DNA of 59,033 bases. Origin: Rubripirellula sp. Its GTDB lineage: Bacteria > Planctomycetota > Planctomycetia > Pirellulales > Pirellulaceae. Below the pieces are notes generated by a model. That model saw only the letters and a program-made list of their open reading frames with translations, ran no database searches and was not told the origin of the DNA. Every line of letters begins with the position of its first letter. Position 1 is the stretch's first letter. Shown here piece after piece: positions 42,062 through 51,386 of this stretch. The DNA lies in assembly GCA_012270065.1 (NCBI GenBank), contig JAAXJB010000109.1:48876-107908 (forward strand). Reading direction: 5' to 3'. The translations under genes and the position numbers were made by a program.

Positions 42062-44532
42062 CACTTTCGATACAGAAAAGAATCAGAGGTTAACAGAGTC
42101 ACGAGCGTTTCCTTGAAACTGCCGCCTGTCTCGAGATAAGTTCTATCCATTGCGATGAGCGTTTTTGAATCGCGCAGTGCTTCGTTACGTCCCATCCAGA
42201 ACCGAAACATATGCCTCAGGAAAGACTGGCGAACTCTCTCGGAATCTGCAAGGCGTTCCATCATTTCCCGGACGTCTGACACATCACCATTGATATCTTC
42301 GCCACCCGAAAAATGGAGTTCCCCGCTTGTGTCCACGGGCCTGCCTTTTTCCTTCTCACGATACCGCCCCACATGGTTGTAGGCTTCAAATGGCATGCCA
42401 AGCGGATTCATTTTCCGATGACAACGCCAGCAATACTCCTGCCGAACAACCGCAAATCTCTCTCGCAGAGTCTTGGTTTCGTCATCAGGTATCTGTGCAT
42501 CGACGGTAATTGGAACATCAAGCAGGCTTTCTGCCAGCAGCTTTTCACGAATCCACTTCCCACGTCGAACAGGATCGTTGTCAAAGTTGCCGCTGTGCGC
42601 TACCAGCCAACTCGGTTGCGTCAGAATTCCGCAGCGCTGCCCCTCGGGTGCAGCAATCGCGACTTTACCTTTCGTCTGGTAAGCAAAAGGATCGAGGTTG
42701 TAACTCTGGGCATCGTGTTTGGCGATGTACTGACGACGACCTCCTGCGCGTTTGATCTGGTCTTCAGGATTGGAGCCGTTCCAATAGCTGACGAACACCT
42801 TGTTTGTCGTCAGCAATTGCCGAAGCACATCGCGGTCTTCCTCGAGAATATGGAGTATCAATGCATCGGTGTCATACATCAAGCGAACAGGTGTATGGTT
42901 ATGGTAATGCTGAAACTCTTCCTGCTTCGCAAACTTCTCGACATCCTTGAATACAGTCTGGGCCTTGTGGTAGCCGAAGAATTCCCGGAAGAACTGCAGG
43001 ATGCGCGAATTGGTAACCGAATCGATATCCGAATTGTGATTGGGATTCAAATTGCGCGACTTAGCTCCCAGAATCTGTCTGACGACTTCTTCAACATCTT
43101 CCCGCGTTTGCAAATCCCCAGCGTTCATGCGTTCCACCAGCCACCCGTGCTTGGCATGTCGCCGTATCTGCTCCTGGGTCATGGCGTTTTTTACCAGAGG
43201 ATCACTGTTTCGGGTGTACTTTTCGACAGTTTCAAATTCGTCAACGCCAAAGGCCGGAGTGTTGTGGAAAGCGTAATGAATGGCACCCACGAGTTCGTGT
43301 GGTGACAGCAAACGCCGACCATCATCTTCCGGCTCACTCAAACCTGTTTCCATGCGATACACGAACTCGGGAGAGATGGCGATGTAGATCAACGTTGCCT
43401 GCAAAGCCGTTGTGTTGCCCAGCTCTGCATTCTTCAGAAAAACCTTTTCCCAGTAGTGCTCCACATCGTCCGCACCTGGTTCCCGTCGCAGGAACAGATT
43501 GAACGCTACCCGGAGAGCTTCTGTGAATTCAGATTTGCCGACTTTTCCGTCAGTCTCCATGATGCGATGGAAAGCAATCGGGATTTTGCCACGTCGTTCG
43601 TGGCTGATCGTTTCAACTCCTCCGACAAAACTGCCGTGGTTATTTCCGTGGCGACTGTCCTTGCTCTTGACTTCAGTGACAATCGTGACTGGCAATCCGA
43701 GCGTCAAGATTTCAGCCATGGATTCAGCATTGGTCAACAAGGCCTCCAATGATGCCTGATCTGCCATGATCGCTGCGTAGTCCGTGATGCCTGAAGCGCG
43801 GTGCACGTACTCAAAAAAGGGATTCGCAAACTTCTCATTGGCAAAGTAACGTCTCGAGATTGCCTTTCCCTTGTGGGGTCCGTGCGCCACTCGATTGCGT
43901 GCTGTCGCTTGATTGCCACCGCCAATCTTGACCGAAATCCAGTGTTGCTGTCCGTAATGTGGGCCCCACATTCGCCGATATATTTCCGGACGCTGTCGCC
44001 AAAGCCGCGCGGGAGTATAGGGCTCCTCGTTAACCTGCCCACTGAATAACAGATCGTGATCCAACAGATTCCCAAATTCCGGCAAAAGCATCTTTTCGTT
44101 GAGGCCGAATCCGTGACCGTGCAGATTCAATTGTTGCTCAACTCCCTTTACAAAACGGTCACGCTCGACGGCGTCGGCCGCATCGGATCCTTCCGGTGGC
44201 ATTGCACGGAACAACACCTGTTCCTGAATTCCTCTCCACTGGGCGGCAACACCGGGATCATCCCATCGCTGGGACAGCGTATCAAACCGCAATCCGTTCT
44301 CCTGGGTGTCCGGACCATGACAGTCCAGACACCACTGACCGAGGAACTGAACCAACTCGGTATCAGTCAGTGGATTCACTGCGTCCTCAGCACGCAAATC
44401 TGTTTTACTGCCTGCTACGAATAGCATCGCAGCCAACAGCGTGATCAGACTGCTGTTGGCGGTACGACCACGAGACGGGTGTGCAAAAAACGGGGAACAA
44501 GACGACATATCAAATCCGAAATGACCAGTCAT
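42061..44532 (-). CDS. DUF1588/DUF1585 cytochrome c-like protein
   Basis: An 823-residue extracytoplasmic protein of the planctomycete cytochrome group. A signal segment (about 28-48) precedes the heme site CLDCH (68-72) in a PSCyt-type domain with RAMPPEGS. The middle part (DUF1592-like) includes FLRREPGADDVEHYWEKVF and YIAISPEFVYRMETGLSEPEDDGRRLLSPHEL-type helices. The DUF1588 part has RCGILTQPSWLVAHSGNFDNDP and a second CWRCH site. The DUF1585 end is FRFWMGRNEAL...GSFKETLV. It lacks the usual DUF1587 domain. ATG 44532 is used, and ATG 44508 is an alternative. The downstream LRR gene is translationally coupled. Role presumed redox, not proven. Confidence 0.88.
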   Translation of the reverse strand: MTGHFGFDMSSCSPFFAHPSRGRTANSSLITLLAAMLFVAGSKTDLRAEDAVNPLTDTELVQFLGQWCLDCHGPDTQENGLRFDTLSQRWDDPGVAAQWRGIQEQVLFRAMPPEGSDAADAVERDRFVKGVEQQLNLHGHGFGLNEKMLLPEFGNLLDHDLLFSGQVNEEPYTPARLWRQRPEIYRRMWGPHYGQQHWISVKIGGGNQATARNRVAHGPHKGKAISRRYFANEKFANPFFEYVHRASGITDYAAIMADQASLEALLTNAESMAEILTLGLPVTIVTEVKSKDSRHGNNHGSFVGGVETISHERRGKIPIAFHRIMETDGKVGKSEFTEALRVAFNLFLRREPGADDVEHYWEKVFLKNAELGNTTALQATLIYIAISPEFVYRMETGLSEPEDDGRRLLSPHELVGAIHYAFHNTPAFGVDEFETVEKYTRNSDPLVKNAMTQEQIRRHAKHGWLVERMNAGDLQTREDVEEVVRQILGAKSRNLNPNHNSDIDSVTNSRILQFFREFFGYHKAQTVFKDVEKFAKQEEFQHYHNHTPVRLMYDTDALILHILEEDRDVLRQLLTTNKVFVSYWNGSNPEDQIKRAGGRRQYIAKHDAQSYNLDPFAYQTKGKVAIAAPEGQRCGILTQPSWLVAHSGNFDNDPVRRGKWIREKLLAESLLDVPITVDAQIPDDETKTLRERFAVVRQEYCWRCHRKMNPLGMPFEAYNHVGRYREKEKGRPVDTSGELHFSGGEDINGDVSDVREMMERLADSERVRQSFLRHMFRFWMGRNEALRDSKTLIAMDRTYLETGGSFKETLVTLLTSDSFLYRK

Positions 44533-44637
44533 GGATCATCTCATTGAGGTAGGTGGACGGTCAGGGGGATCTTTATCGTAATCGATGGGCCAGCCACCGG
44601 GACAGTCTGAGCAGGAACGGAAATCAACAACTGGCAA

Positions 44638-46770
44638 TCAGCGGTATTCGGCTGGCTTTTTCGGTTCCACTCCCAGTTTCTTGTAGTTGAATCCGCTCGC
44701 CAGAGGCTTGTACTCATCTACGTAATCCACACTGCTCTGGGAATTGATGTGTTTTTCAAGCCCGAGGCCCCAATACGCCGCATTGACGGTGAGGCGGCGA
44801 AGCCCGGCACTTTGATAGTCCTTCGCGCTCCCCATGGTCACATGAAATACGCGAGCCTTCTTCCCCGAATTGCCAGTCCACCATTTCGTCCAGGCAATTG
44901 GCAGCGGAACCTTTTCGGGATTGATCTCATCATCATGTTCTCGGCCCATCAAGGGTTGGCCTTCAAGTAACGGAGTACAATCCGCACCTAGAGTCTTTCC
45001 TTCTGGATAGGTTCGATAAACATCCGAAGGGCCCCAGACATCCTCAACCCCGATCAACACCGGATGCAATCTGTTTTTCTGGACGATGATTCCCCGCGTC
45101 GAATCAGCATGCCAGTTGCCGTGATGCCCGCGAAAGGATCCCCCCAACACATCATCACCAAAACGAACCTTGCGTCCTGCTACTTGATACGGAAAGTTCT
45201 CCAGAAATCCATGATTGGCTGTTCGTATTCCGATCAAGGGCTTGCCCGATTCGAGGTAGTCAATCACATGCTTGATCTGGTCATCCGGCAAGGTAATCAA
45301 GCGGCTGAACAGAATCAGCAGGTCAGCTTTCTGCAGATGTTCGATTCCCGGAATCTGATGCTGGACCGTCTTGTCTTCCCAGCGAATCTTCTGCGTTGGA
45401 TCCACCTCATTTTTTTCATTCAAGGCAAACACCACCGTACAATCGAACCCATGTCGTTTCGAAAGTACCTTGGCAAGCATCGGCATTGATTGCTCACTCC
45501 GATATTCCTGTTCGGCAGCCACCAACACAATGTGCTTGCCCTTGCCGGGCCCTAGCCCACCCGGATAAGTAAGCCACAGTGGACTTTCCGGAACAGGATG
45601 GTCCGTCACCTCCTCGGAATACTTGTCTGCCAGACGTCGCCAATACTCGTGCCAGTAGTCATCGTAATAATCAAGTGCCGCATTCTCGATATGCACGGGG
45701 TCAACCACGACGGGGGACTTTGCTGGATCAAATTCCTTCAAATGTCCCTCTCCGGCTCGCTTACGTGGAGAAACAAATCGCCAGGGATCTTCACCAAGCA
45801 CTTCATGACACAACTGGGCAAGAGGTGGATCGTAAGCTTTTAACTGCTCCCGCGTTTTGATGTGATTATGGTCATGGTCCATGGTGCGGTTCGTGTCATA
45901 CCAGCACTGGAAACCCTCTGCCCAATACTCTGCCCGGTTTTTTGAAGCATAACAGTCTTTCGGACCGCCAAACATGATCAAGACCTTATCAGCGCCCGTT
46001 ACCTTTGCATCGACAGTCACGGGTTTTCCATTGACCAGTACATCTCCCCCGTTCAACGCGCACTTGATCAATGCGGGTGATTGCCGGGGAAAAGCCTGAA
46101 CAATTGCATCAAACAGACTCACCGGTGTTTTGCTTTTCACTCGACGGAATCTCTGAGCAGCGCGGCCATCTTTCCAAATGCCGTTTTGTTTTGCAGCTTC
46201 AAAGCATTCCGTCAGGCGATCCTGCAGCATGGAATCAAAACCCGCTCCATGAACAACATGGCCAAATTCATGAATCAGGATACTCTCCAACTGCATCCCA
46301 CCTTCAAATTCCAATACATCTTCCTCTGCAAAGACAACCGTTGGCCGATTGTTTTTCCGCGTCAGAAAGCCCCGACTGCGCCAATTGTAAAAATCGAGTT
46401 CCTTGCCGGTCTTGTTCGATTTGAACTGCGGCAGTTGAGATGTCAATTCGTCGTGGCCAATGAGAATGCAGAGTACTTTTTTCTCACGAATCCGCGCAGC
46501 AATCGCGGGACTGATTCGCTGCATGATCATGCCAAACTGATATGCGGCCTCAAGATGTGCCAAATCCGAAACCCGTGACGACGTTGCGATCAGAATCCCC
46601 TCGGCTTCGGTCGCCTTGGAATAGAAGCCTGTATCAAGGTCATACTCAGCCGCCTGATCCGCCGTGAGAGGTGCTACCGAGTATTGCGGTGTCACACCGT
46701 TGGCAACGGGCGCCAGAATCAAAGCCAAAACATTGATCGAAGTGATCAGAATGAACAGATGCTTTTGCAT
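44638..46770 (-). CDS. Secreted metallopeptidase-like / ThuA-like fusion protein
   Basis: About 710 residues from ATG 46770, where a signal peptide starts (cleavage near ANGVT). The first ~300 residues look like a zinc metallopeptidase: IHEFGHVVHGAG with H167, E168 and H171, and a likely third ligand in NRAEYWAEGFQCWYD (E281 or E285), the spacing of a gluzincin-like enzyme. Between them, residues 217-265 resemble an S4-like module (LIKCALNGGDVLVNGKPV, then VTGADKVLI), a tentative match. Residues 411-690 are a ThuA-like domain (KHIVLVAAEQEYRSEQSMPM, LIGIRTANHGF and ARVFHVTMGSAKDY). A polar linker separates them. It lies 105 bp upstream of the DUF1588 gene on the same strand and may head that operon. 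Confidence 0.82.
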   Translation of the reverse strand: MQKHLFILITSINVLALILAPVANGVTPQYSVAPLTADQAAEYDLDTGFYSKATEAEGILIATSSRVSDLAHLEAAYQFGMIMQRISPAIAARIREKKVLCILIGHDELTSQLPQFKSNKTGKELDFYNWRSRGFLTRKNNRPTVVFAEEDVLEFEGGMQLESILIHEFGHVVHGAGFDSMLQDRLTECFEAAKQNGIWKDGRAAQRFRRVKSKTPVSLFDAIVQAFPRQSPALIKCALNGGDVLVNGKPVTVDAKVTGADKVLIMFGGPKDCYASKNRAEYWAEGFQCWYDTNRTMDHDHNHIKTREQLKAYDPPLAQLCHEVLGEDPWRFVSPRKRAGEGHLKEFDPAKSPVVVDPVHIENAALDYYDDYWHEYWRRLADKYSEEVTDHPVPESPLWLTYPGGLGPGKGKHIVLVAAEQEYRSEQSMPMLAKVLSKRHGFDCTVVFALNEKNEVDPTQKIRWEDKTVQHQIPGIEHLQKADLLILFSRLITLPDDQIKHVIDYLESGKPLIGIRTANHGFLENFPYQVAGRKVRFGDDVLGGSFRGHHGNWHADSTRGIIVQKNRLHPVLIGVEDVWGPSDVYRTYPEGKTLGADCTPLLEGQPLMGREHDDEINPEKVPLPIAWTKWWTGNSGKKARVFHVTMGSAKDYQSAGLRRLTVNAAYWGLGLEKHINSQSSVDYVDEYKPLASGFNYKKLGVEPKKPAEYR

Positions 46771-47205
46771 GGTTTTCTCGGAGCCACATTCAGAAAAGGG
46801 GGGGATTGAACAAGCGGACAAAAAGCTGGCTGACTGATGTGCCTAGTTTACAGAATTCAAACGTTCTTCAGTACTTGGTCACACAAGCCCACACCCCCAT
46901 TGAACGCAGCAGACTTTCCCAGCTCGGAGACCTCGAAACACGCAGCCCCCCCGACAGAACCACAAGAAAGAAGCGTCAAACTTTCTGGAAAGCGAAAAGT
47001 GGCAAATCGCATCTCGAAATACCAGACTGTGATTGCACGTTTCCTCACGATAACTCCATAATTCCAAAAGCTCGTGCCTCAAAATTGCGCGCCAGATTCA
47101 GTTCCGAAAATAGCCTCAGTCACAGAGTCGCACTGGAGCATCTGGTTCAATTTCCCGAAATGATGTTCGCAGCCGAATCGCTTCACGCAAACTCCACAGA
47201 GTCAA
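46771..47205. other. Divergent intergenic region
   Basis: 435 bp between the peptidase-ThuA gene (minus) and the zinc-ribbon membrane protein gene (plus). It must contain both promoters. I see no clear dyad, repeat or further gene. Confidence 0.4.
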
Positions 47206-48135
47206 ATGTCAATACAGTTCTCATGCACCGAATGTGACAACACACTCGAAGTACCCGATGGCAGCGAGGGACAGCTAGCGAAATGCCCCTCATGTTCGGC
47301 AATTCAAGAAGTACCAGCAATCAAATCAAATCACAGCGATTCGTGGGACAAAGATCAACCTGAAGAACCGATCAATCCCTATGCGTCCCAGTCCAATACC
47401 ACGGGCTCATCTTCGCTGGACCCCACGGGGGAACTCAGTGTCCAACCGATTGATATTGGTTGGACATTCAAAGCATCATGGGAACTTTTCAAAGTCCAGT
47501 TCGGACCTTTGATTGGGATTTTCCTGATCATGATGGCCGTGTCGTCCCTTGTTGCTGGATTATTCTTCATCCTGCGACTGGTGCTTCTTGCAATCAATGG
47601 ATTCAATCCTCCTGCAGACCCGTTCAGTGCCCAGCAAATCGCATTCGGAATTGTCAATAATCTGACAACGCAGTTGGTGAATCTTTGGATGGGAATTGCA
47701 TCCATCCGGATGTTATTGCAAATCGCCCGCAATCAACCGGTCGACTTTGGCTTGTTCCTGCAATCAACACCGTTCATGCTTCGCTCGTTTCTTGCGACCA
47801 TCCTGTTCGGACTGATGACACTCGCGGGGCTGATTCTGTTCATCATTCCGGGCTTCTACGTGATGTTGACTTACTGGAATTACAACTATTTCATCGTCGA
47901 CCGCAACTGCGGTGTCATGGAATCATTCCGTTTGGCGGGTAAGCACGCCGAGGGGAATCGCTTGTCTGTTCTGGTCTTGGCTTTGATTTTTTTCGGTTTG
48001 GGCGTACTTGGGATGATGGCATTCTGCATCGGCTGGATCGTAACGGCACCGTTATCCATGCTCATGATGGTGATTGCCTATTTGACCATGACAGGACAGC
48101 CATTCGTCCAACCACGGATCAACACGACTCCATGA
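47206..48135 (+). CDS. Zinc-ribbon polytopic membrane protein
   Basis: A 309-residue protein. The N-terminus holds a zinc ribbon (C7-x2-C10...C27-x2-C30), followed by a polar linker (about 35-85) and a membrane domain with about five or six helices (about 100-285). It ends in a short cytoplasmic tail. The membrane part resembles the DUF975 / glycerophosphoryl diester phosphodiesterase-membrane-domain type (GWTFKASWELFK, then FRLAGKHAEGN). Planctomycetes have many such zinc-ribbon membrane proteins, with no known function. The ribbon would face the cytoplasm. It is transcribed alone. Confidence 0.85.
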   Translation: MSIQFSCTECDNTLEVPDGSEGQLAKCPSCSAIQEVPAIKSNHSDSWDKDQPEEPINPYASQSNTTGSSSLDPTGELSVQPIDIGWTFKASWELFKVQFGPLIGIFLIMMAVSSLVAGLFFILRLVLLAINGFNPPADPFSAQQIAFGIVNNLTTQLVNLWMGIASIRMLLQIARNQPVDFGLFLQSTPFMLRSFLATILFGLMTLAGLILFIIPGFYVMLTYWNYNYFIVDRNCGVMESFRLAGKHAEGNRLSVLVLALIFFGLGVLGMMAFCIGWIVTAPLSMLMMVIAYLTMTGQPFVQPRINTTP

Positions 48136-48266
48136 ACCGAATGCGACAACGGGCCAGATTCAACCAGGCTCACGGCTGATTACCACCAGCCATTCCGGTT
48201 CCACCCTCTGCGTCACCCTTCAAGCATGCCCCAACGGTCTGCAATTTCAGGAAGAATCAGCAGGAC

Positions 48267-49427
48267 TCACTGTCGGGAATAGAACCTGACATTCACCGCA
48301 GCATCAAGTGAGACAGGCTTGCCGACTTGTGTCAGCTTTCCGGTTTCCTGATCGATGGACATGGTGACGACGTTTCCGGTTTTCTGGTTACCGAGAACGA
48401 GCCAGCGTCCGTCATCAGTCAAACCAAAGCCGCGGGGGATCTCGCCGACACTTGGCGTATTGCCCATGAGTTGAAAACTCCCAGACTTGGCGTCCACAGC
48501 GAACACGGCAATCGAATTGTGCCCCCGATTCGATACAAACAGGAACTTACCCGACGGATGGACGAGGCACTCTGCAGTGCTGTTTCCCGTCTTGCGGGCT
48601 TGCGGAGGAATGGTGTCCAGGACTTTCACAAGCTTCAATGTCCGTTTCTGCTGATCGTACCGCAACAGAGCAACCTGTGACGTCAATTCGAGATTTGAAA
48701 AGGCAATTTCGAATCCGGGGTGAAAACAGAAATGCCGCGGGCCTCCGCCTGGAGGCAAATCAAGAAATGCCTGTTTGCTGGGTTTCATCGTCCCTTTGGA
48801 CGGATCCACATCGTAAAGCAGAATCTGATCCTTGCCCAAATCAGCGACAAATGCCTGAGTACCGTCCTGATTGAAATTGATGGAATGCGCATGCGGTGCT
48901 TCCTGCCTCCCCACGTTGACACCGCTATTGCCAGTGTGCTGGATGAAGGACCCAGCTTTCCCGAGTGAGCCATCTTCTAAAATCGGAAACAGAATACAAC
49001 TGCCGCCTGTGTAATTCGCAACCCCAACACATCGCCCTGTGGGGTCAACTGTCACATGGCAGGCAGCACCGCCAAGAGTTGAACGCTGATTGAGTTTGGC
49101 AAGTTTTCCGCCATCGCCGATGGAATACGCAACAAGACCAACCGACTTCGTGTCGCTTGCTCCGATTTCAGAAACGGCATACAGCAGCGGACGAGTTGGA
49201 TGAATCGCAACAAAAGATGCATTTTCAAGTTCTGCAACCAGTCGAGGCGGGGCACTGAGACCGGAAGCCCCCAGGGAAATCGCATAAATACCACGACTTT
49301 TGGAACTGCCGTTGGTGTAAGTGCCAACAAATCCAGTGGCCTGTTCCGCAGCATTCTGTGCCAGTGCGGACTGGAAAAGCGATGTTGCTGCGATGGCCAG
49401 AAAAGCAGTGATAACAGAGAATTTCAT
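48267..49427 (-). CDS. Lactonase family beta-propeller protein, second copy, secreted
   Basis: A 386-residue paralogue of the protein at 3232-4503. The signal peptide is MKFSVITAFLAIAATSLFQSALA. Family blocks: TGFVGTYTNGSSKSRGIYAI, GGAACHVTVDPTGRCVGVANY, EAPHAHSINFNQDG, GGGPRHFCFHPG and LFVSNRGHNSIAVF. These match the 6-phosphogluconolactonase (Pgl)-type propeller, probably acting on a sugar lactone outside the cytoplasm. It is divergent from the SMP-30/esterase gene with 128 bp between, and a perfect dyad lies in that space. Co-regulation of a lactonase and a gluconolactonase-like enzyme would be sensible. That is inference. Confidence 0.9.
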   Translation of the reverse strand: MKFSVITAFLAIAATSLFQSALAQNAAEQATGFVGTYTNGSSKSRGIYAISLGASGLSAPPRLVAELENASFVAIHPTRPLLYAVSEIGASDTKSVGLVAYSIGDGGKLAKLNQRSTLGGAACHVTVDPTGRCVGVANYTGGSCILFPILEDGSLGKAGSFIQHTGNSGVNVGRQEAPHAHSINFNQDGTQAFVADLGKDQILLYDVDPSKGTMKPSKQAFLDLPPGGGPRHFCFHPGFEIAFSNLELTSQVALLRYDQQKRTLKLVKVLDTIPPQARKTGNSTAECLVHPSGKFLFVSNRGHNSIAVFAVDAKSGSFQLMGNTPSVGEIPRGFGLTDDGRWLVLGNQKTGNVVTMSIDQETGKLTQVGKPVSLDAAVNVRFYSRQ

Positions 49428-49471
49428 ATTCGTCTCGATTAAGATATTTTGAAGTTGTCGCCCGTCATTCT

Positions 49472-49490
49472 AGCTGATTCGACATCAGCT
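49472..49490. promoter_or_regulatory. Perfect 7-5-7 dyad between divergent lactonase and SMP-30/esterase genes
   Basis: AGCTGAT, spacer TCGAC, ATCAGCT. It lies centrally in the 128-bp intergenic region, so one regulator could act on both promoters. The 5-bp spacer is the same as in the dyad at 37869-37889, but the half-sites differ. Confidence 0.45.
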
Positions 49491-49555
49491 TGTCTCGAGA
49501 GTGAAATTCCCATCCCCGGTCCATCCGCAAAGCACCCAACCACTCATCACGTCCA

Positions 49556-51361
49556 ATGAATTTGAATTCGTGTCTTCATTGTCTCATTACCTTCTCGGCT
49601 TTTTTATCAAGTCTGCTCATCGGTCAATCACTGGTGGCTCAGACTCCATCGTCAGTCGTTGATCGTCAGACTCCGTTGGAACTGGTCTCCTCTGACTTTG
49701 TGATGGCCGATGGCCCATGCTGGGACGGGTGGTCGCTGATCGTACCGGATGTCAAAGGTGGAAATATCGCTCGGTACATTCCCAAAAAGCAAAGCCTTCA
49801 AAAGCTGGTTCCTGATTCAGGTCGCATCAGTGCATCGTTCTTCAATCATGGCCGGGTTTATTTGAGTGACAACGGTGAGGGAAAACTCTGCTTCATCGAC
49901 GGAAAAAATAAAGTGGTGATCACAGATTTTGCGAGACTGAAAGATGCAGAAGATAAACGTGATTACCGACCGAACGATCTGGTGGTCGATCATCTGGGTG
50001 GCATTTATCTGACTTTCACCCCGCAGGGAAAAGTGGTTTACGTCACTCCTGACGGCCAATTGAACATTGCTGTGGCAAAGGTCCCTACCCCCAATGGGCT
50101 GATTCTGTCTCCAGATGGAAAGACACTCTATGTTTCGTCGGTGGTATCCAAACAGATCTGGGCTTATCAGATTGAAGAACCGGGGCAACTGTCATCGGGG
50201 ATCCACATTGCGTCCATGGATGACGGACCGTTGCGTGGTGCTGATGGCATGGCGATGGATCGTGCTGGCAACGTCTACTGTGCTGGGCCAAGTGACATCT
50301 GGATCTGGTCGCCAGCAGGCGAACTTCTCGACAAGATTGCCTGCCCAACCAAACCGATCAACTGCACGTTTGGTGATTCAGACATGCGATCTCTCTACAT
50401 CACGGCCGCGGGTGGTGTCTACCGGCAAAGAATGAAGATCAGTGGACGCTCGCCGTCCCCTGAATCACTTCAGCTCAAGCCTGCCGCCAAAGTATCCCGC
50501 CAGCAGCCTGCGACAACTCCGGGCACGGAGATACCATCCGATTTACATTTTCAGCCGGACGTTGTTTATGCCAGGTACGGAGAACGAAAACTGCTTCTCG
50601 ATATCATCGCTCCCAAGACCGAGAAACTGCTTCCTGCGGTGGTCGTCATCCATGGCGGCGGTTGGCACAACGGCGACAAGACAAAATTCCGAGCCCTTTC
50701 CATTCGCTTGGCAAACCTCGGCTATGTCGTCGCGGCCATTGAATATCGGTTGGCTGACGAAGCCGCATTCCCGGCCGCCATTCACGACTGTTTTGCAGCC
50801 GTGAGATACTTGCGTGCCAATGCTGAGAAACTGCATATCGAGGCTGACAGCATTGGTGTCGTGGGTGGCTCTGCCGGAGCACATTTGGCGGGCTTGATGG
50901 CATCCGGAAGCAACAACGTGCGGTTGCTCGGCGACGGAGGCAACCCGGAAAAATCTTCGAGCATTCAGGCTGCTGTTGTCATGGCAGGCCCTTTGGAAAT
51001 GCTCACCGGCAGCGTTGCTGACCGTTCACGCAGTGGAACCGGATTTTCAAACTCCAATAGCTGGCTCCGAGGCACTGTCGACGAGAAACCGGCGTTGTAC
51101 CGGGATGCAGACGCATTTGTCCAAATCGACAGGAACACTTCCCCGATTCTTTTCATGACGGGTGAATTCGACAATCCGGCCAGGAACCAGCGGTCGCGTG
51201 ATCGCCTGGCTGAACTCGGCATCGATACCGACATTCTGATTTATAAGGACGGCAAGCATGGTTGCTGGAATCGCCTGCCTTGGCTGGATGAAATGGCATC
51301 CGACATGGACAAGTTTCTAAAAAAACATCTGACGCCGAAGCAGAACCAGGGTACGAAGTAG
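49556..51361 (+). CDS. Secreted fusion: SMP-30/gluconolactonase-like propeller plus alpha/beta-hydrolase (BD-FAE-like)
   Basis: A 601-residue protein with a signal peptide (cleavage near LVAQT). Residues 38-295 form an SMP-30/gluconolactonase-like six-bladed propeller (MADGPCWDG, RPNDLVVDHLGGIYLTF, VPTPNGLILSPDGKTLYVSS, RGADGMAMDRAGNVY), carrying the Glu/Asn/Asp-type metal residues of that family. After a linker, residues 333-595 are an alpha/beta-hydrolase like BD-FAE esterases: HGGGW (366-370), nucleophile S439 in GGSAG, then TGEFDNPA and KDGKHGCW with the likely Asp and His. The two halves may act on lactone and ester bonds of the same sugar polymer. It is divergent from the lactonase gene. 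Confidence 0.9.
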   Translation: MNLNSCLHCLITFSAFLSSLLIGQSLVAQTPSSVVDRQTPLELVSSDFVMADGPCWDGWSLIVPDVKGGNIARYIPKKQSLQKLVPDSGRISASFFNHGRVYLSDNGEGKLCFIDGKNKVVITDFARLKDAEDKRDYRPNDLVVDHLGGIYLTFTPQGKVVYVTPDGQLNIAVAKVPTPNGLILSPDGKTLYVSSVVSKQIWAYQIEEPGQLSSGIHIASMDDGPLRGADGMAMDRAGNVYCAGPSDIWIWSPAGELLDKIACPTKPINCTFGDSDMRSLYITAAGGVYRQRMKISGRSPSPESLQLKPAAKVSRQQPATTPGTEIPSDLHFQPDVVYARYGERKLLLDIIAPKTEKLLPAVVVIHGGGWHNGDKTKFRALSIRLANLGYVVAAIEYRLADEAAFPAAIHDCFAAVRYLRANAEKLHIEADSIGVVGGSAGAHLAGLMASGSNNVRLLGDGGNPEKSSSIQAAVVMAGPLEMLTGSVADRSRSGTGFSNSNSWLRGTVDEKPALYRDADAFVQIDRNTSPILFMTGEFDNPARNQRSRDRLAELGIDTDILIYKDGKHGCWNRLPWLDEMASDMDKFLKKHLTPKQNQGTK

Positions 51362-51386
51362 CAAAGACGTCTTGCACGAACACGAC

